Shown here: positions 18,882-26,321 of the stretch, piece by piece
Numbering within the stretch: position 1 is the stretch's first letter
Layout of the letters: every line of letters begins with the position of its first letter
Origin: Actinomyces oris
GTDB lineage: Bacteria; Actinomycetota; Actinomycetes; Actinomycetales; Actinomycetaceae
NCBI RefSeq assembly: GCF_001929375.1
Contig: NZ_MSGO01000005.1
Coordinates: forward strand, 146,280-210,279
Direction: 5' to 3'
DNA: 64,000 nt
Notes under the pieces: model-generated
What the model saw: the letters and a program-made list of their open reading frames with translations, nothing else
Database searches by the model: none
Told to the model about the DNA's origin: nothing
Made by a program: the position numbers and the translations under genes

Positions 18882-20075
18882 ATGGCTTTGCGCTTCAATC
18901 CACCGCCGAACTGGCCCGCGCCACCCGAGGGTTTCGAGCCGCCTGCAGGCTGGCAGCCCGACCCCGCCTGGGGGCCGGCTCCTGAGGGCTGGCAGATCTG
19001 GGTCGATGACTCCGCCGCCTCCGGCGCATCCGCTGCTTCGGCCGCAGGTGCCGCTACTGAGGCCGACCCGGCGTGGGCTCCGACCCAGGCCGTGTCGACC
19101 GCCCCGACGGCCCCGTTGAGCACTTCCTCACCGGTTGCCGACCCGACGGGCATGTCAGCCTCCGCCCCCTCCGGTGACTACGCCGGGCCTCCCGCGTCTG
19201 TCGGCGCCAGCCCGTACGCGGCCAACATGGACTACGCCCAGTCGCCCACGCCCTACCAGCCCCAGGGGGCAGCGGGAGGGATGCAGCCTCCCACCGGCGG
19301 ATGGCAGCCCAACGCCGCCGTTCCAGCCGGCCCCGGCAATGGCTCCAAGCCGCTGACCCAACAGTGGTGGTTCTGGACCGGAATCGCCGCAGTCGTCGTG
19401 GTCGCCCTGGTCATCGGTGGAATCTTCATGTTCAAGGGCGATTCCAGCGACAGCGACAACAAGGCGGACAGCACCTCGAGCTCGGAGCCGGATAACCCGA
19501 AGAAGCCTAAGCCCAGCAAGAATGTCGATGACCCGGACCCAACCGACAACCCGGATCCGAAGAAGCCCACCAAGACCAGCAATCCGAACAATAACAGCCA
19601 CGGCTCGAGCGAGAAGGACCCCATCGACCCGAAGGCCGGGGCGGTCACGCTGAATGCAGGCAAGTACGACGACGACCCTAACGCCTCGGTTGACGTCACC
19701 TTCGGGGATGTCGAGTGGAACGCCAACGAGTCCATCAAGGCCGTCACGAGCCAGTACAGCTACAAGGAGCCCCCTGCCGGCAAGGTGTACATTCGCGTTC
19801 CCGTTGAGATCACCTACCACGGTCAAGGACAGTTCGATAAGTACGACCTGAAGGTCGGATTCACCCACGAAGGAAACACGGCAGAATCTGAGCTGATTAT
19901 CGGCGGGCAGTCGCTCTTCAACCGGCAGAGCATGCCCCGTGACGGAGGCAAGGCGAAGGGCGATTTCGTCTTCCTCGTTGACGAGTCCGCCGCCAATGAG
20001 AAGAAGGGCGCCTTCGCGGTGAGCGCTTTCTCCCAGGTGGACAACAAGAATGAGGTCTACGTGGCGGCGAAGTAA
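18882..20075 (+). CDS. Membrane-anchored extracellular protein with DUF4352-like domain
   Basis: A 397-residue protein. Residues 5-45 form a Pro/Trp repeat (PPNWPAPPEGFEPPAGW, then PDPAWGPAPEGWQIW), a cytoplasmic motif common in actinobacterial membrane proteins. A Pro/Ala/Gln-rich linker precedes a single transmembrane helix (WWFWTGIAAVVVVALVIGG, about residue 165). A charged Asp/Lys/Pro/Asn linker follows, then a ~130-residue external domain with beta-rich character resembling DUF4352/telokin-like folds. Function is unknown; surface sensing or cell-wall association is only a guess. The ATG follows CGGAGG. The gene is convergent with rnpB, and a strong hairpin lies between them. Confidence 0.8.
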   Translation: MALRFNPPPNWPAPPEGFEPPAGWQPDPAWGPAPEGWQIWVDDSAASGASAASAAGAATEADPAWAPTQAVSTAPTAPLSTSSPVADPTGMSASAPSGDYAGPPASVGASPYAANMDYAQSPTPYQPQGAAGGMQPPTGGWQPNAAVPAGPGNGSKPLTQQWWFWTGIAAVVVVALVIGGIFMFKGDSSDSDNKADSTSSSEPDNPKKPKPSKNVDDPDPTDNPDPKKPTKTSNPNNNSHGSSEKDPIDPKAGAVTLNAGKYDDDPNASVDVTFGDVEWNANESIKAVTSQYSYKEPPAGKVYIRVPVEITYHGQGQFDKYDLKVGFTHEGNTAESELIIGGQSLFNRQSMPRDGGKAKGDFVFLVDESAANEKKGAFAVSAFSQVDNKNEVYVAAK

Positions 20076-20106
20076 CGCCACGCCACCATCCGCCTCATAC
20101 GACGTC

Positions 20107-20142
20107 GGCTGTGGCCCGCCAGGATCCTGGCGGGCCACAGCC
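20107..20142. terminator. Bidirectional terminator between the DUF4352-like gene and rnpB
   Basis: A perfect 16-bp inverted repeat (GGCTGTGGCCCGCCAG and its complement) with a 4-nt loop lies between convergent transcription units, followed by GTTTC on the + strand. Confidence 0.8.
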
Positions 20143-20160
20143 GTTTCAACACGTTCGATA

Positions 20161-20561
20161 GGGCGGACGAGCCGACCTGTACGCCGGGTTCTGTTGCCGC
20201 CCGCCGTTACCGGCCTGGGCGGTGGCGACCATTCATCTTGGACCGCTGTTACCAGCGGCCTCATGCGACCTACCCGCTGACTCGGGCGAGCAGCCTTCAA
20301 GCGCCAGCTGTGCGGTCTTGCTCCGGGCGGGGTTTACCGAGCCGCAACGGTCACCCGCCGCGCTGGTGGGCTCTTACCCCACCCTTTCACCCTTACCCAC
20401 CGGTATCCGATGGGCGGTCTACTCTCTGTGGCACTGTCCCGCGGGTCACCCCGGGTGGCCGTTAGCCACCGCCCTGCTCTGTGGAGCCCGGACGTTCCTC
20501 AGCCCGCCACCGCCATGAAGGCGGTGGCCGGTACCGCGGCCGCCCGGTCGGCTCGTCCGCA
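20161..20561 (-). ncRNA. rnpB: RNase P RNA, bacterial class A
   Basis: The catalytic RNA of ribonuclease P, which trims tRNA 5' ends. Read on the minus strand, the 5' end GCGGACGAGCCGACC pairs with the 3' end to form helix P1. The conserved core GAGGAACGTCCGGGCTCC followed by ACAGAGCAGGG is present near the 5' end. Further on are the conserved CAGTGCCACAGAGAGTAGACC-like region and GGGTGAAAGGGTGGGGTAAGAG. Length (~400 nt) fits actinobacterial class A. A TACACT hexamer lies 7 nt upstream of the predicted first base. Confidence 0.95.
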
Positions 20562-20567
20562 CGGGTC

Positions 20568-20573
20568 AGTGTA
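20568..20573 (-). promoter_or_regulatory. -10 hexamer of rnpB
   Basis: TACACT on the minus strand sits about 7 nt before the P1 helix of rnpB, the normal distance for a transcription start. Confidence 0.5.
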
Positions 20574-20643
20574 GCCACATGCTGCGTCGTCGGGGTTCGC
20601 GCCCACCGGACAGCCCCCACCTGCCGGGAGGCGTGTCCGGCCC

Positions 20644-20649
20644 TATCAT
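20644..20649 (+). promoter_or_regulatory. -10 hexamer of yaaA (decides the start)
   Basis: TATCAT ends 6 nt before the GTG at 20656 but directly abuts an earlier in-frame GTG at 20650. The standard spacing supports 20656. Confidence 0.5.
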
Positions 20650-20655
20650 GTGCGG

Positions 20656-21459
20656 GTGCTGATCCTGCTTCCTCCCTCTGAGGGAAAGACTGCTCCTACC
20701 AGTGGACCGTCCCTGGATCTCGACTCGCTCCTGGAGGCGGACAGGCTCACCGCTGCGCGCCGTGAGGTGATGTCCGCGCTGGCTGAGGTGAGTCGGAGCG
20801 CCGAGGGTGCCTCCGTCCTGGGGCTGGGGCCTCGCAGCGCCGAGCAGGTGGGGACGAATCTGCTGCTGGAGACCGCGCCCTGTGCCCCGGCCCATCAGCT
20901 GTTCACCGGGGTCCTGTACGAGGCCGCACGGCTGGGCTCGATCGCCGAGGGCCCGGCGGGCCGCGCCGCTCTGGAGCACCACTGCGTTGTTCTCTCGGGG
21001 CTGTGGGGCATCCTCTCCCCCACTGACCTGGTGCCCGACCACCGCCTGTCGATGGGCACGTCCCTGCCCGGACCGGGACGTCTGCCGGCGTTCTGGAAAC
21101 CGCACCTGACGCCGTCGCTCACCGACATGGTTGCACAGGGGCTGGTGGTGGATTGTCGGTCGGCGGACTACGCGGCCGCATGGAAGCCGTCCGCGCGTGA
21201 CGGCATCGAGGTCGTGAGCGTGCGCGTGGTGCGCACTGCCGACGACGGTTCCCGCAAGGTGGTCTCCCACATGGCCAAGCACGCCCGCGGACTGCTCACC
21301 GGAGAGCTCCTCAGGACCGTTGCCGACGGGGCCGTGACTGAGCACGTACAGGTGGACGACCTCGCGAGTATCGCCGGGGGTCTGGAGGGTATCGACGACG
21401 TCGAGGTCTGCGAGCCGGACCGGCAGGGGCGACGAGTACTCACCCTGGTGACTCGCTGA
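20656..21459 (+). CDS. yaaA: Peroxide stress protein YaaA (DUF328/UPF0246)
   Basis: A 267-residue protein that begins LILLPPSEGKT, the conserved N-terminus of the YaaA family. The E. coli member limits intracellular iron and DNA damage during hydrogen peroxide stress and binds DNA. Further family features are LSGLWGILSPTDLVPDHRLSMGT and the C-terminal half containing SHMAKHARG. The GTG at 20656 gives the canonical start (LILL) and fits the -10 spacing. Divergent from rnpB. Confidence 0.88.
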   Translation: MLILLPPSEGKTAPTSGPSLDLDSLLEADRLTAARREVMSALAEVSRSAEGASVLGLGPRSAEQVGTNLLLETAPCAPAHQLFTGVLYEAARLGSIAEGPAGRAALEHHCVVLSGLWGILSPTDLVPDHRLSMGTSLPGPGRLPAFWKPHLTPSLTDMVAQGLVVDCRSADYAAAWKPSARDGIEVVSVRVVRTADDGSRKVVSHMAKHARGLLTGELLRTVADGAVTEHVQVDDLASIAGGLEGIDDVEVCEPDRQGRRVLTLVTR

Positions 21460-21490
21460 GGCCGGTGGCGGCCGGCTTCAGACGCGGCCG

Positions 21491-22225
21491 CTAGATGTCC
21501 ATCCGTACGATGATGACGTCGTTCTCCTCGGCGTGGATGACCTCCTCGGTCGGGGCGGCCACGATGCGGGCCAGCTCCTGGGGGCTGATCTCGACGGCGC
21601 CGCCCTCGATGGTGCGTCCCCTCAGGGCGACTGCGCCCAGCCCGCCGGTGGAGGCGCGGACGGCCTCATAGTCGGCCAGGAGGGGGGTCTCGATGGTGCC
21701 GGCGAGGTCTGCCCGCTGGTTCTCCAGGGACTCGATCTCCTCATCGAGTCGGGCGAACTCGGCGTCGCGCTTGGCGGTGAGCTCCCGCCCGGCTGTGCGG
21801 ATCTCGGACTCCTCCTGGCTGAGGCGCTCCGCCTCCTGCCGGGCGGAGTCGAGTTCCTCCATGGCCAGGATCTGCGCCTCCTCCAAGGTTGACTGGCGTT
21901 GGCCGAGCTGGTCGATCTCCCCTTGGATGGCGGAGAGGTCGCGGGCTGCGCTGGTGCCGGAGTGGAGGCGCTCGCGCAGCACCTCGGCGCGGCGCACCAC
22001 CTGCTCGACCTCGCCCTCACTGCGGGTGGCCTGCTTCTTGGCCTCGTCGAGGGCGGCCTCGGCCTGGATGGCTGCCCGCTTGTTGACTTTGAGGCGTTCG
22101 ATGACTGACTCGATGCGGGTGAGGACCGGAAGGTGCTTGCGCTCGTGACGCAGCCGTGCCAGGCGGGAGTCGAGGTCCTGGAGGTCGATGAGAAGGCGCT
22201 GCTGGGCGATGGGGGCGCTTGTCAC
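21491..22225 (-). CDS. Coiled-coil C4-type zinc-ribbon family protein lacking its cysteines
   Basis: A 244-residue protein. It begins SAPIAQQRLLIDLQDLDSRLARLRHERKHLP, followed by a long antiparallel coiled coil (residues ~30-180), the architecture of the actinobacterial family next to Nif3 (Rv2229c-like). In the family the C-terminus is a zinc ribbon with two CxxC pairs. Here the matching stretches read RGRTIEGGAVEI and VIHAEENDVIIVR, so all four cysteines are missing. The GTG at 22225 follows AAGGAG at a somewhat long spacing. It lies 46 bp downstream of the Nif3 gene on the same strand and is probably cotranscribed with it. Function is unknown. Confidence 0.8.
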   Translation of the reverse strand: MTSAPIAQQRLLIDLQDLDSRLARLRHERKHLPVLTRIESVIERLKVNKRAAIQAEAALDEAKKQATRSEGEVEQVVRRAEVLRERLHSGTSAARDLSAIQGEIDQLGQRQSTLEEAQILAMEELDSARQEAERLSQEESEIRTAGRELTAKRDAEFARLDEEIESLENQRADLAGTIETPLLADYEAVRASTGGLGAVALRGRTIEGGAVEISPQELARIVAAPTEEVIHAEENDVIIVRMDI

Positions 22226-22271
22226 GGCGGGTGCTCCTTCAGGCGTGTGCGGGTTGATGCTGCGAATCCTC

Positions 22272-23174
22272 TCATGCCCGGTCTGGTCCGGTGGGCAGGC
22301 GCAGCGCCCAGGGGTCCGTGACGATGCGGGAGACCTGGACGGACAGTGAGGCGCCGCGGGAGCAGGCGTTGTCTGTGAGCCTGCGGGCCAGGGGCTCCAG
22401 GCCGACCCACTCGGTGGCCCAGTGGGTTCCGCACAGGAGGTAGGGGCGGCCGCCCTCCAGGTGCTCGGAGGCGGGGTGGTGGCGCAGGTCGGCGGTGAGG
22501 AACACGTCGGCCCCGGCCTCGCGGACCCGTTGCAGGAGAGAGTCGCCCGCCCCACCTGAGACGGCGATGCGCTCGACGACGGCGTCGAGGTCCCCTCCCA
22601 CGAGGAGGCCGGGGGCCGAGTCGGGCAGGGCTGCGGCGACGTCGTCAGCAAGCCGGCGCAGGGTGACGGGCTGCGGCAGCGTGCCGATCCGCCCGATGCC
22701 CCGATCCGGGGAGGCGGGGTCGGGCTCGAGCGGCACGGTGGAGACGAGTCCGACCCGCTCGGCCAGGGCGTCGGCCACTCCCCCGTGGGCGGCGTCGAGA
22801 CTGGTGTGGGCGTTGAGGAGGGCGATGCCTGCGCGGATGAGGCGGTGGATGCAGCGGCCCTTGGGGTCGGTGGCCGCGACGTGGTCGGTTCCGCGCAGGT
22901 AGAGGGGGTGGTGGGTGATGACCATGTCGACGCCGGCGTTGATGGCCTCGTCGACGACGGCCGCCACCGGGTCGACGGCCAGGAGGATGCTGCGCACCGG
23001 GTCGGCGGGGTCGCCGCAGATGAGCCCGTTGGAGTCCCAGGAGGCGGCCAGGCCGGGGGGTGCGGCGGCCTCCACGAGGGCGACGACGTCGCCGACGGTC
23101 AGGTGGCCTTCCGGGGTGCTAGGCGAGGGCTCGTGTCCGGCCTCAGGAGATGCGGGTTCGGGAGTGTGACTCAT
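22272..23174 (-). CDS. Nif3-like dinuclear metal centre hexameric protein
   Basis: A 300-residue member of the Nif3/YbgI/YqfO family, often annotated as a GTP cyclohydrolase 1 type 2 homologue with no confirmed physiological reaction. Metal-binding motifs are visible: DMVITHHPLYLRG (paired His), LLNAHTSLDAA, and the C-terminal CGTHWATEW where the family has GHYxTE. The ATG at 23174 has TAGCCT 6 nt upstream on the minus strand, consistent with a leaderless start. It heads a two-gene unit with the coiled-coil protein, the same pairing as Rv2230c-Rv2229c in M. tuberculosis. Confidence 0.88.
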   Translation of the reverse strand: MSHTPEPASPEAGHEPSPSTPEGHLTVGDVVALVEAAAPPGLAASWDSNGLICGDPADPVRSILLAVDPVAAVVDEAINAGVDMVITHHPLYLRGTDHVAATDPKGRCIHRLIRAGIALLNAHTSLDAAHGGVADALAERVGLVSTVPLEPDPASPDRGIGRIGTLPQPVTLRRLADDVAAALPDSAPGLLVGGDLDAVVERIAVSGGAGDSLLQRVREAGADVFLTADLRHHPASEHLEGGRPYLLCGTHWATEWVGLEPLARRLTDNACSRGASLSVQVSRIVTDPWALRLPTGPDRA

Positions 23175-23379
23175 GCGACCAGGCTAGCGGTAGGGCGGGC
23201 AGTTCCTGAGGCGTGACGGGCTCGGAGGCCCGCGGTGCCTGCGAGGGGGCATGCCTGACGGAACACAGTGAGGAAAACGACCGACGCGGCCGCCATCTGG
23301 GGTAACCTACTTCCGCGCTGCTGGGCCCCTCCGGTGCCGGCAGCGTCGGCCTCCTCGACGCCGTCGATGTCGTGGCCGC

Positions 23380-23474
23380 GCCCCCATAGCTCAGCGGTTA
23401 GAGCAGCGAGCTTATACCTCGTGTCGTGCCTGATAAGCACAAGGTCCTGGGTTCGAATCCCAGTGGGGGTACCA
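23380..23474 (+). tRNA. Unusual 95-nt isoleucine-type tRNA with two anticodon-like arms (UAU and GAU)
   Basis: Acceptor stem (GCCCCCA/TGGGGGT), D arm, T arm (CTGGG/CCCAG around TTCGAAT) and encoded CCA are all intact. After the D arm a 5-bp stem closes a 7-nt loop CTTATAC with anticodon UAU (23413-23415). A second hairpin follows, GTGC/GCAC closing CTGATAA, a classic tRNA-Ile(GAU) loop with GAU at 23432-23434, and then a class I variable region AGGTC. Removing 19 nt (the first hairpin) would leave a standard 76-nt tRNA-Ile(GAU). Alternatively it is a tRNA-Ile(UAU) with a long variable arm. The serine recombinase frame ends inside this gene on the other strand, which marks it as the likely attachment site. 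Confidence 0.75.
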
Positions 23475-25389
23475 CGATAGCCTTACCCAAACCTAGGTCA
23501 TGAGTAACACGGTCTGGGTTGGTTGATGAAGATGCGAAGCGCTCACCACCACTGGTGAGCGCTTCGTCGTTGCAGACGGCGTCGTTGACCGGGCAGTCCA
23601 CTTGGTTGTCCCGGTTTTCTCGTGTGTTGTCCTGCAACAAGGTCGCACTGCGCTGTCGTGCGACGTTGTGTATTCGTCGGCTGGTCAGCCAGTCGAAGGG
23701 CCGCCGCAGATCGGCTGCCAGGTTCGCGTCGCTGCTTGCGTCGGCCAGCAGGCGCGGTGCTGCGGCCCGCTGCAATGGCCCGTCATTCTCCCCTATCGGG
23801 CAGTCGCCAGCTGCTGCGTCGGCCACGCTCCTGCCTCTGCCATCATTCGTTCCATTATCCGGCAGGATGACTCGGCCGTCCTCATCCACCACCGGATTGA
23901 CCAGCACCCGCTGGAAGAACACCTGGTTGAGCAGCTTCTTCAGGTGGGCGGGTGCTGCCTGGTAGAGGCGGTGGCAGTCTTCGAGGAGGTCAAGGGCTTG
24001 AATGAGGCGCTGCCGCACCTCGGCTATGTCGGCCTGGTAGGCGGTCAGTTGGCGCTCGATCTGGTTCAGTTCGGTGGAGAGCTTGGCTTGTTCCTCTTTG
24101 AGGAGGTCAAGGGGGATGGCTCCTTCGTAGTGGGCGTGCATCAGGCGGCGGCGCTTGTCTTCGATGTTCGTCCGCCTGGTCGTTAGGGAGCGGATTGTCC
24201 GGTCTTTGTCGCGCTCAAGGTGCCGTAGCTCCTCCCGGACGTACTGCTCCACCAGCTGGCGATCCTGGCTGCTGAGCTGGATCGTCCGGTACAGCGCGTT
24301 CATCCGCTCTTCGACGACGTCGATCAGGACGGCGCGGAAGGCACAGTCGTGGGTTCGTTGGCGCTTGGCGCAGATGAAGTAGGGGTAGAGGTCGCCTTTG
24401 CTGTTGCGTGTGTTCTGCACCAGCAGGCGGACACCGCAGAGGCCGCAGTACACCGTCGTCTTGAGGTGGTGGTTGTGTTGGCGTTCGCGTTCTCCGAAGC
24501 GATGGGAGTCCAGCACGGCCTGCACCTGACTCCAGGTCTCTTCATCCACCAAGGGCTCGTGCGCCCCGGCGTACTCCACGCCCTGGAAGGAGATGACGCC
24601 CTTGTAGTAGGGGTGGCGCAGCATGCGATGCAGCTGAGCGCCCGTCACTGCCTTGGCTGGCTTGCGGGCCGTTGGCACGGTCGTCAGCCCACGATCGTGC
24701 AGGTGCGCAGCGAGCCTTTTGGTCGTCCAATTCCCTGTCGCATACTCCGTGAAGGCCAGCCGGATGAGTGGTGCGCGCTCCTCATCGAGGGCGATGGTGC
24801 GGACTTCTCGCCCATGCTCGTCTCTGGCACGGACGTTGAGGTAGCCGAGCGGTGCCTTGCCCAGCGTCCCGCCGTTCCTGGCTTTCTCGCCCATCCCCTT
24901 GATGACCTCGTTGGCCAAGTTACGGGAGTAGAACTCAGCGATGCTGCTCATGATGCCGTGCAGCAGCATGCCGCCAGGCGTCTGGTCGATGTTCTCCGAT
25001 GTCGACACCAGCCGCACACCGGCCTCCTCGAAGGCCCGGTTGATCTCCACATCGTCCGCCCGGTTCCGGGCTAGTCGGTCCAGTTTATGGACGATGACGT
25101 AGTCAATGCCACCATCTTCCTTGAGGTACGCCAGCATCTTCTGTAGCTCAGGGCGGTTCGCAGACCTGGCCGACTCACCCCGGTCGGCAAACTCCTTGAC
25201 GACCAGTGCACCCATCGACTGAGCCTTACGCTTATTCGCCTCCCGTTGAGCGGGCAAGGAGAAGCCCTCCTCTGACCCACCACGCTGAGCCTGCTCCCGA
25301 GTAGAGACGCGGATGTATGAGACGGCGCGCTTGGGAGTGAGCTGGGCGGCCATGGCGGTGAAGGGATCGGGAGCAACAGCGTCAGGCAT
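23398..25389 (-). CDS. Large serine recombinase/integrase
   Basis: A 663-residue site-specific recombinase. The resolvase catalytic domain has YIRVSTREQ with nucleophile S29, then FADRGESARSANRPELQKML and the KLDRLARN motif. A recombinase domain (GKAPLGYL to HPYYKG) and a zinc-ribbon domain with YCGLCG and a downstream Cys (DCAF) follow, then a long coiled coil (residues ~390-500). The last ~130 residues are not recombinase-like and end VVPPLGFEPRTL, an antisense translation of the tRNA T arm. The ATG at 25389 has a GGAGGTG site and overlaps the preceding gene by 8 bp. Probable integrase of the element. Confidence 0.92.
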   Translation of the reverse strand: MPDAVAPDPFTAMAAQLTPKRAVSYIRVSTREQAQRGGSEEGFSLPAQREANKRKAQSMGALVVKEFADRGESARSANRPELQKMLAYLKEDGGIDYVIVHKLDRLARNRADDVEINRAFEEAGVRLVSTSENIDQTPGGMLLHGIMSSIAEFYSRNLANEVIKGMGEKARNGGTLGKAPLGYLNVRARDEHGREVRTIALDEERAPLIRLAFTEYATGNWTTKRLAAHLHDRGLTTVPTARKPAKAVTGAQLHRMLRHPYYKGVISFQGVEYAGAHEPLVDEETWSQVQAVLDSHRFGERERQHNHHLKTTVYCGLCGVRLLVQNTRNSKGDLYPYFICAKRQRTHDCAFRAVLIDVVEERMNALYRTIQLSSQDRQLVEQYVREELRHLERDKDRTIRSLTTRRTNIEDKRRRLMHAHYEGAIPLDLLKEEQAKLSTELNQIERQLTAYQADIAEVRQRLIQALDLLEDCHRLYQAAPAHLKKLLNQVFFQRVLVNPVVDEDGRVILPDNGTNDGRGRSVADAAAGDCPIGENDGPLQRAAAPRLLADASSDANLAADLRRPFDWLTSRRIHNVARQRSATLLQDNTRENRDNQVDCPVNDAVCNDEALTSGGERFASSSTNPDRVTHDLGLGKAIVVPPLGFEPRTLCLSGTTRGISSLL
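23535..23566. terminator. Strong hairpin beside the tRNA, inside the recombinase 3' end
   Basis: A perfect 14-bp stem (CGAAGCGCTCACCA and its complement) with a 4-nt loop lies 60 bp after the tRNA. It may terminate the tRNA transcript, the leftward operon, or both. Confidence 0.55.
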
Positions 25390-26062
25390 GGTGCACCTCC
25401 TTGCTGGTTTCGGTGTGTTCACTGGGGTTCCCGGTTCGACCAATCTGGTCGTCCGCACTGGTTGTGCGTGTCCCGCGGGCATCTATGCCATCGCCTGCTT
25501 CACCGGCCTGGTCGACGTCGCTGGACTGGCCGGGCTCTCCGACCTGATCGATCTCACCGGTTTCACTGGTCTGCTCGCGCTGCTGGCGTTCTTCCTCTCT
25601 GAGCTCATCGAACTGGCGCATCCATGCGCCTTCTTCGTCGTTCCACCAGACAGGCGGCTCACCGTCGCCGGGCTGCCAGCTGTTGAGGCAGACCAGGTGG
25701 GTGCCGCTGGCTGCGAGCTGTTCAGTTACCGCGTCTGCTTCGGTGGTGGTGAGGTTGGGGGTGGGCCAGCCCGCCGTGATGACGTACTCCACCCCACCGC
25801 GCTGGCAGGCATCAAGCAGCATGCCCAGCCCGTACTGGCGCTGCTGTCGGTCGTGGAACTCGGTGACCAGATTCAGGCCGGCCGTTTCGGCATAGTCCTC
25901 TACCAGCTCCCGCTGGCGGGCCAGCTCGAAGGGGTAATGGGCTGCGCCGTAGAAGATGACGATCGCCCCGGTACCCGCCTGGCTGTCCAGCGCGGTTGCG
26001 AGTACGGCGGAGCGCACCGCCGGGTGCTTCTCCTGTGCGTTCGTTCTGGTTTGTGTTGTCAT
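25382..26062 (-). CDS. Resolvase-fold protein without catalytic serine (recombinase partner?)
   Basis: A 226-residue protein. Residues 32-127 follow the resolvase catalytic fold: AIVIFYGAAHYPFELARQREL aligns by pattern with the recombinase segment AVSYIRVSTREQ...LPAQREA, NLVTEFHDR with VVKEFADR, and VEYVITAGW with IDYVIVHKL. The position of the nucleophilic serine reads GAA, and the DRLAR arginines are absent. It should be inactive for strand cleavage. The C-terminal ~95 residues are Glu/Gln/Asp-rich and disordered-looking. It overlaps the recombinase start by 8 bp, so the two are translationally coupled. A role as accessory or directionality factor is inferred only from fold and coupling. 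Confidence 0.65.
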   Translation of the reverse strand: MTTQTRTNAQEKHPAVRSAVLATALDSQAGTGAIVIFYGAAHYPFELARQRELVEDYAETAGLNLVTEFHDRQQRQYGLGMLLDACQRGGVEYVITAGWPTPNLTTTEADAVTEQLAASGTHLVCLNSWQPGDGEPPVWWNDEEGAWMRQFDELREEERQQREQTSETGEIDQVGEPGQSSDVDQAGEAGDGIDARGTRTTSADDQIGRTGNPSEHTETSKEVHHA

Positions 26063-26321
26063 CGGTGTCCTCCTCTCGTCATATATATTGCTATTTCACT
26101 GTTTTGTGTTTCTCCTCTTTCTATTGACGCTCAGATAGACGGAAAAGTCCAGTCCGGTTTTATGTTCCCCCGAGAAACGATTCCACCGCACCCACGCTAG
26201 CGACTGTTCCGTGATATTGCGCCATTTTCTGCCGATGCTGCATCATTTTTCTGCGGTGATGTTCTCTTTGCGAAGAAAAGCGCACTGAGAATGCCAGGGC
26301 GGGTGGATTGTTTTTAGCGTG

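Noticed and set aside
20038..20590. Short ORFs over the RNase P RNA region
   Set aside because: The segment is rnpB with conserved core and P1 helix; the ORFs are incidental.
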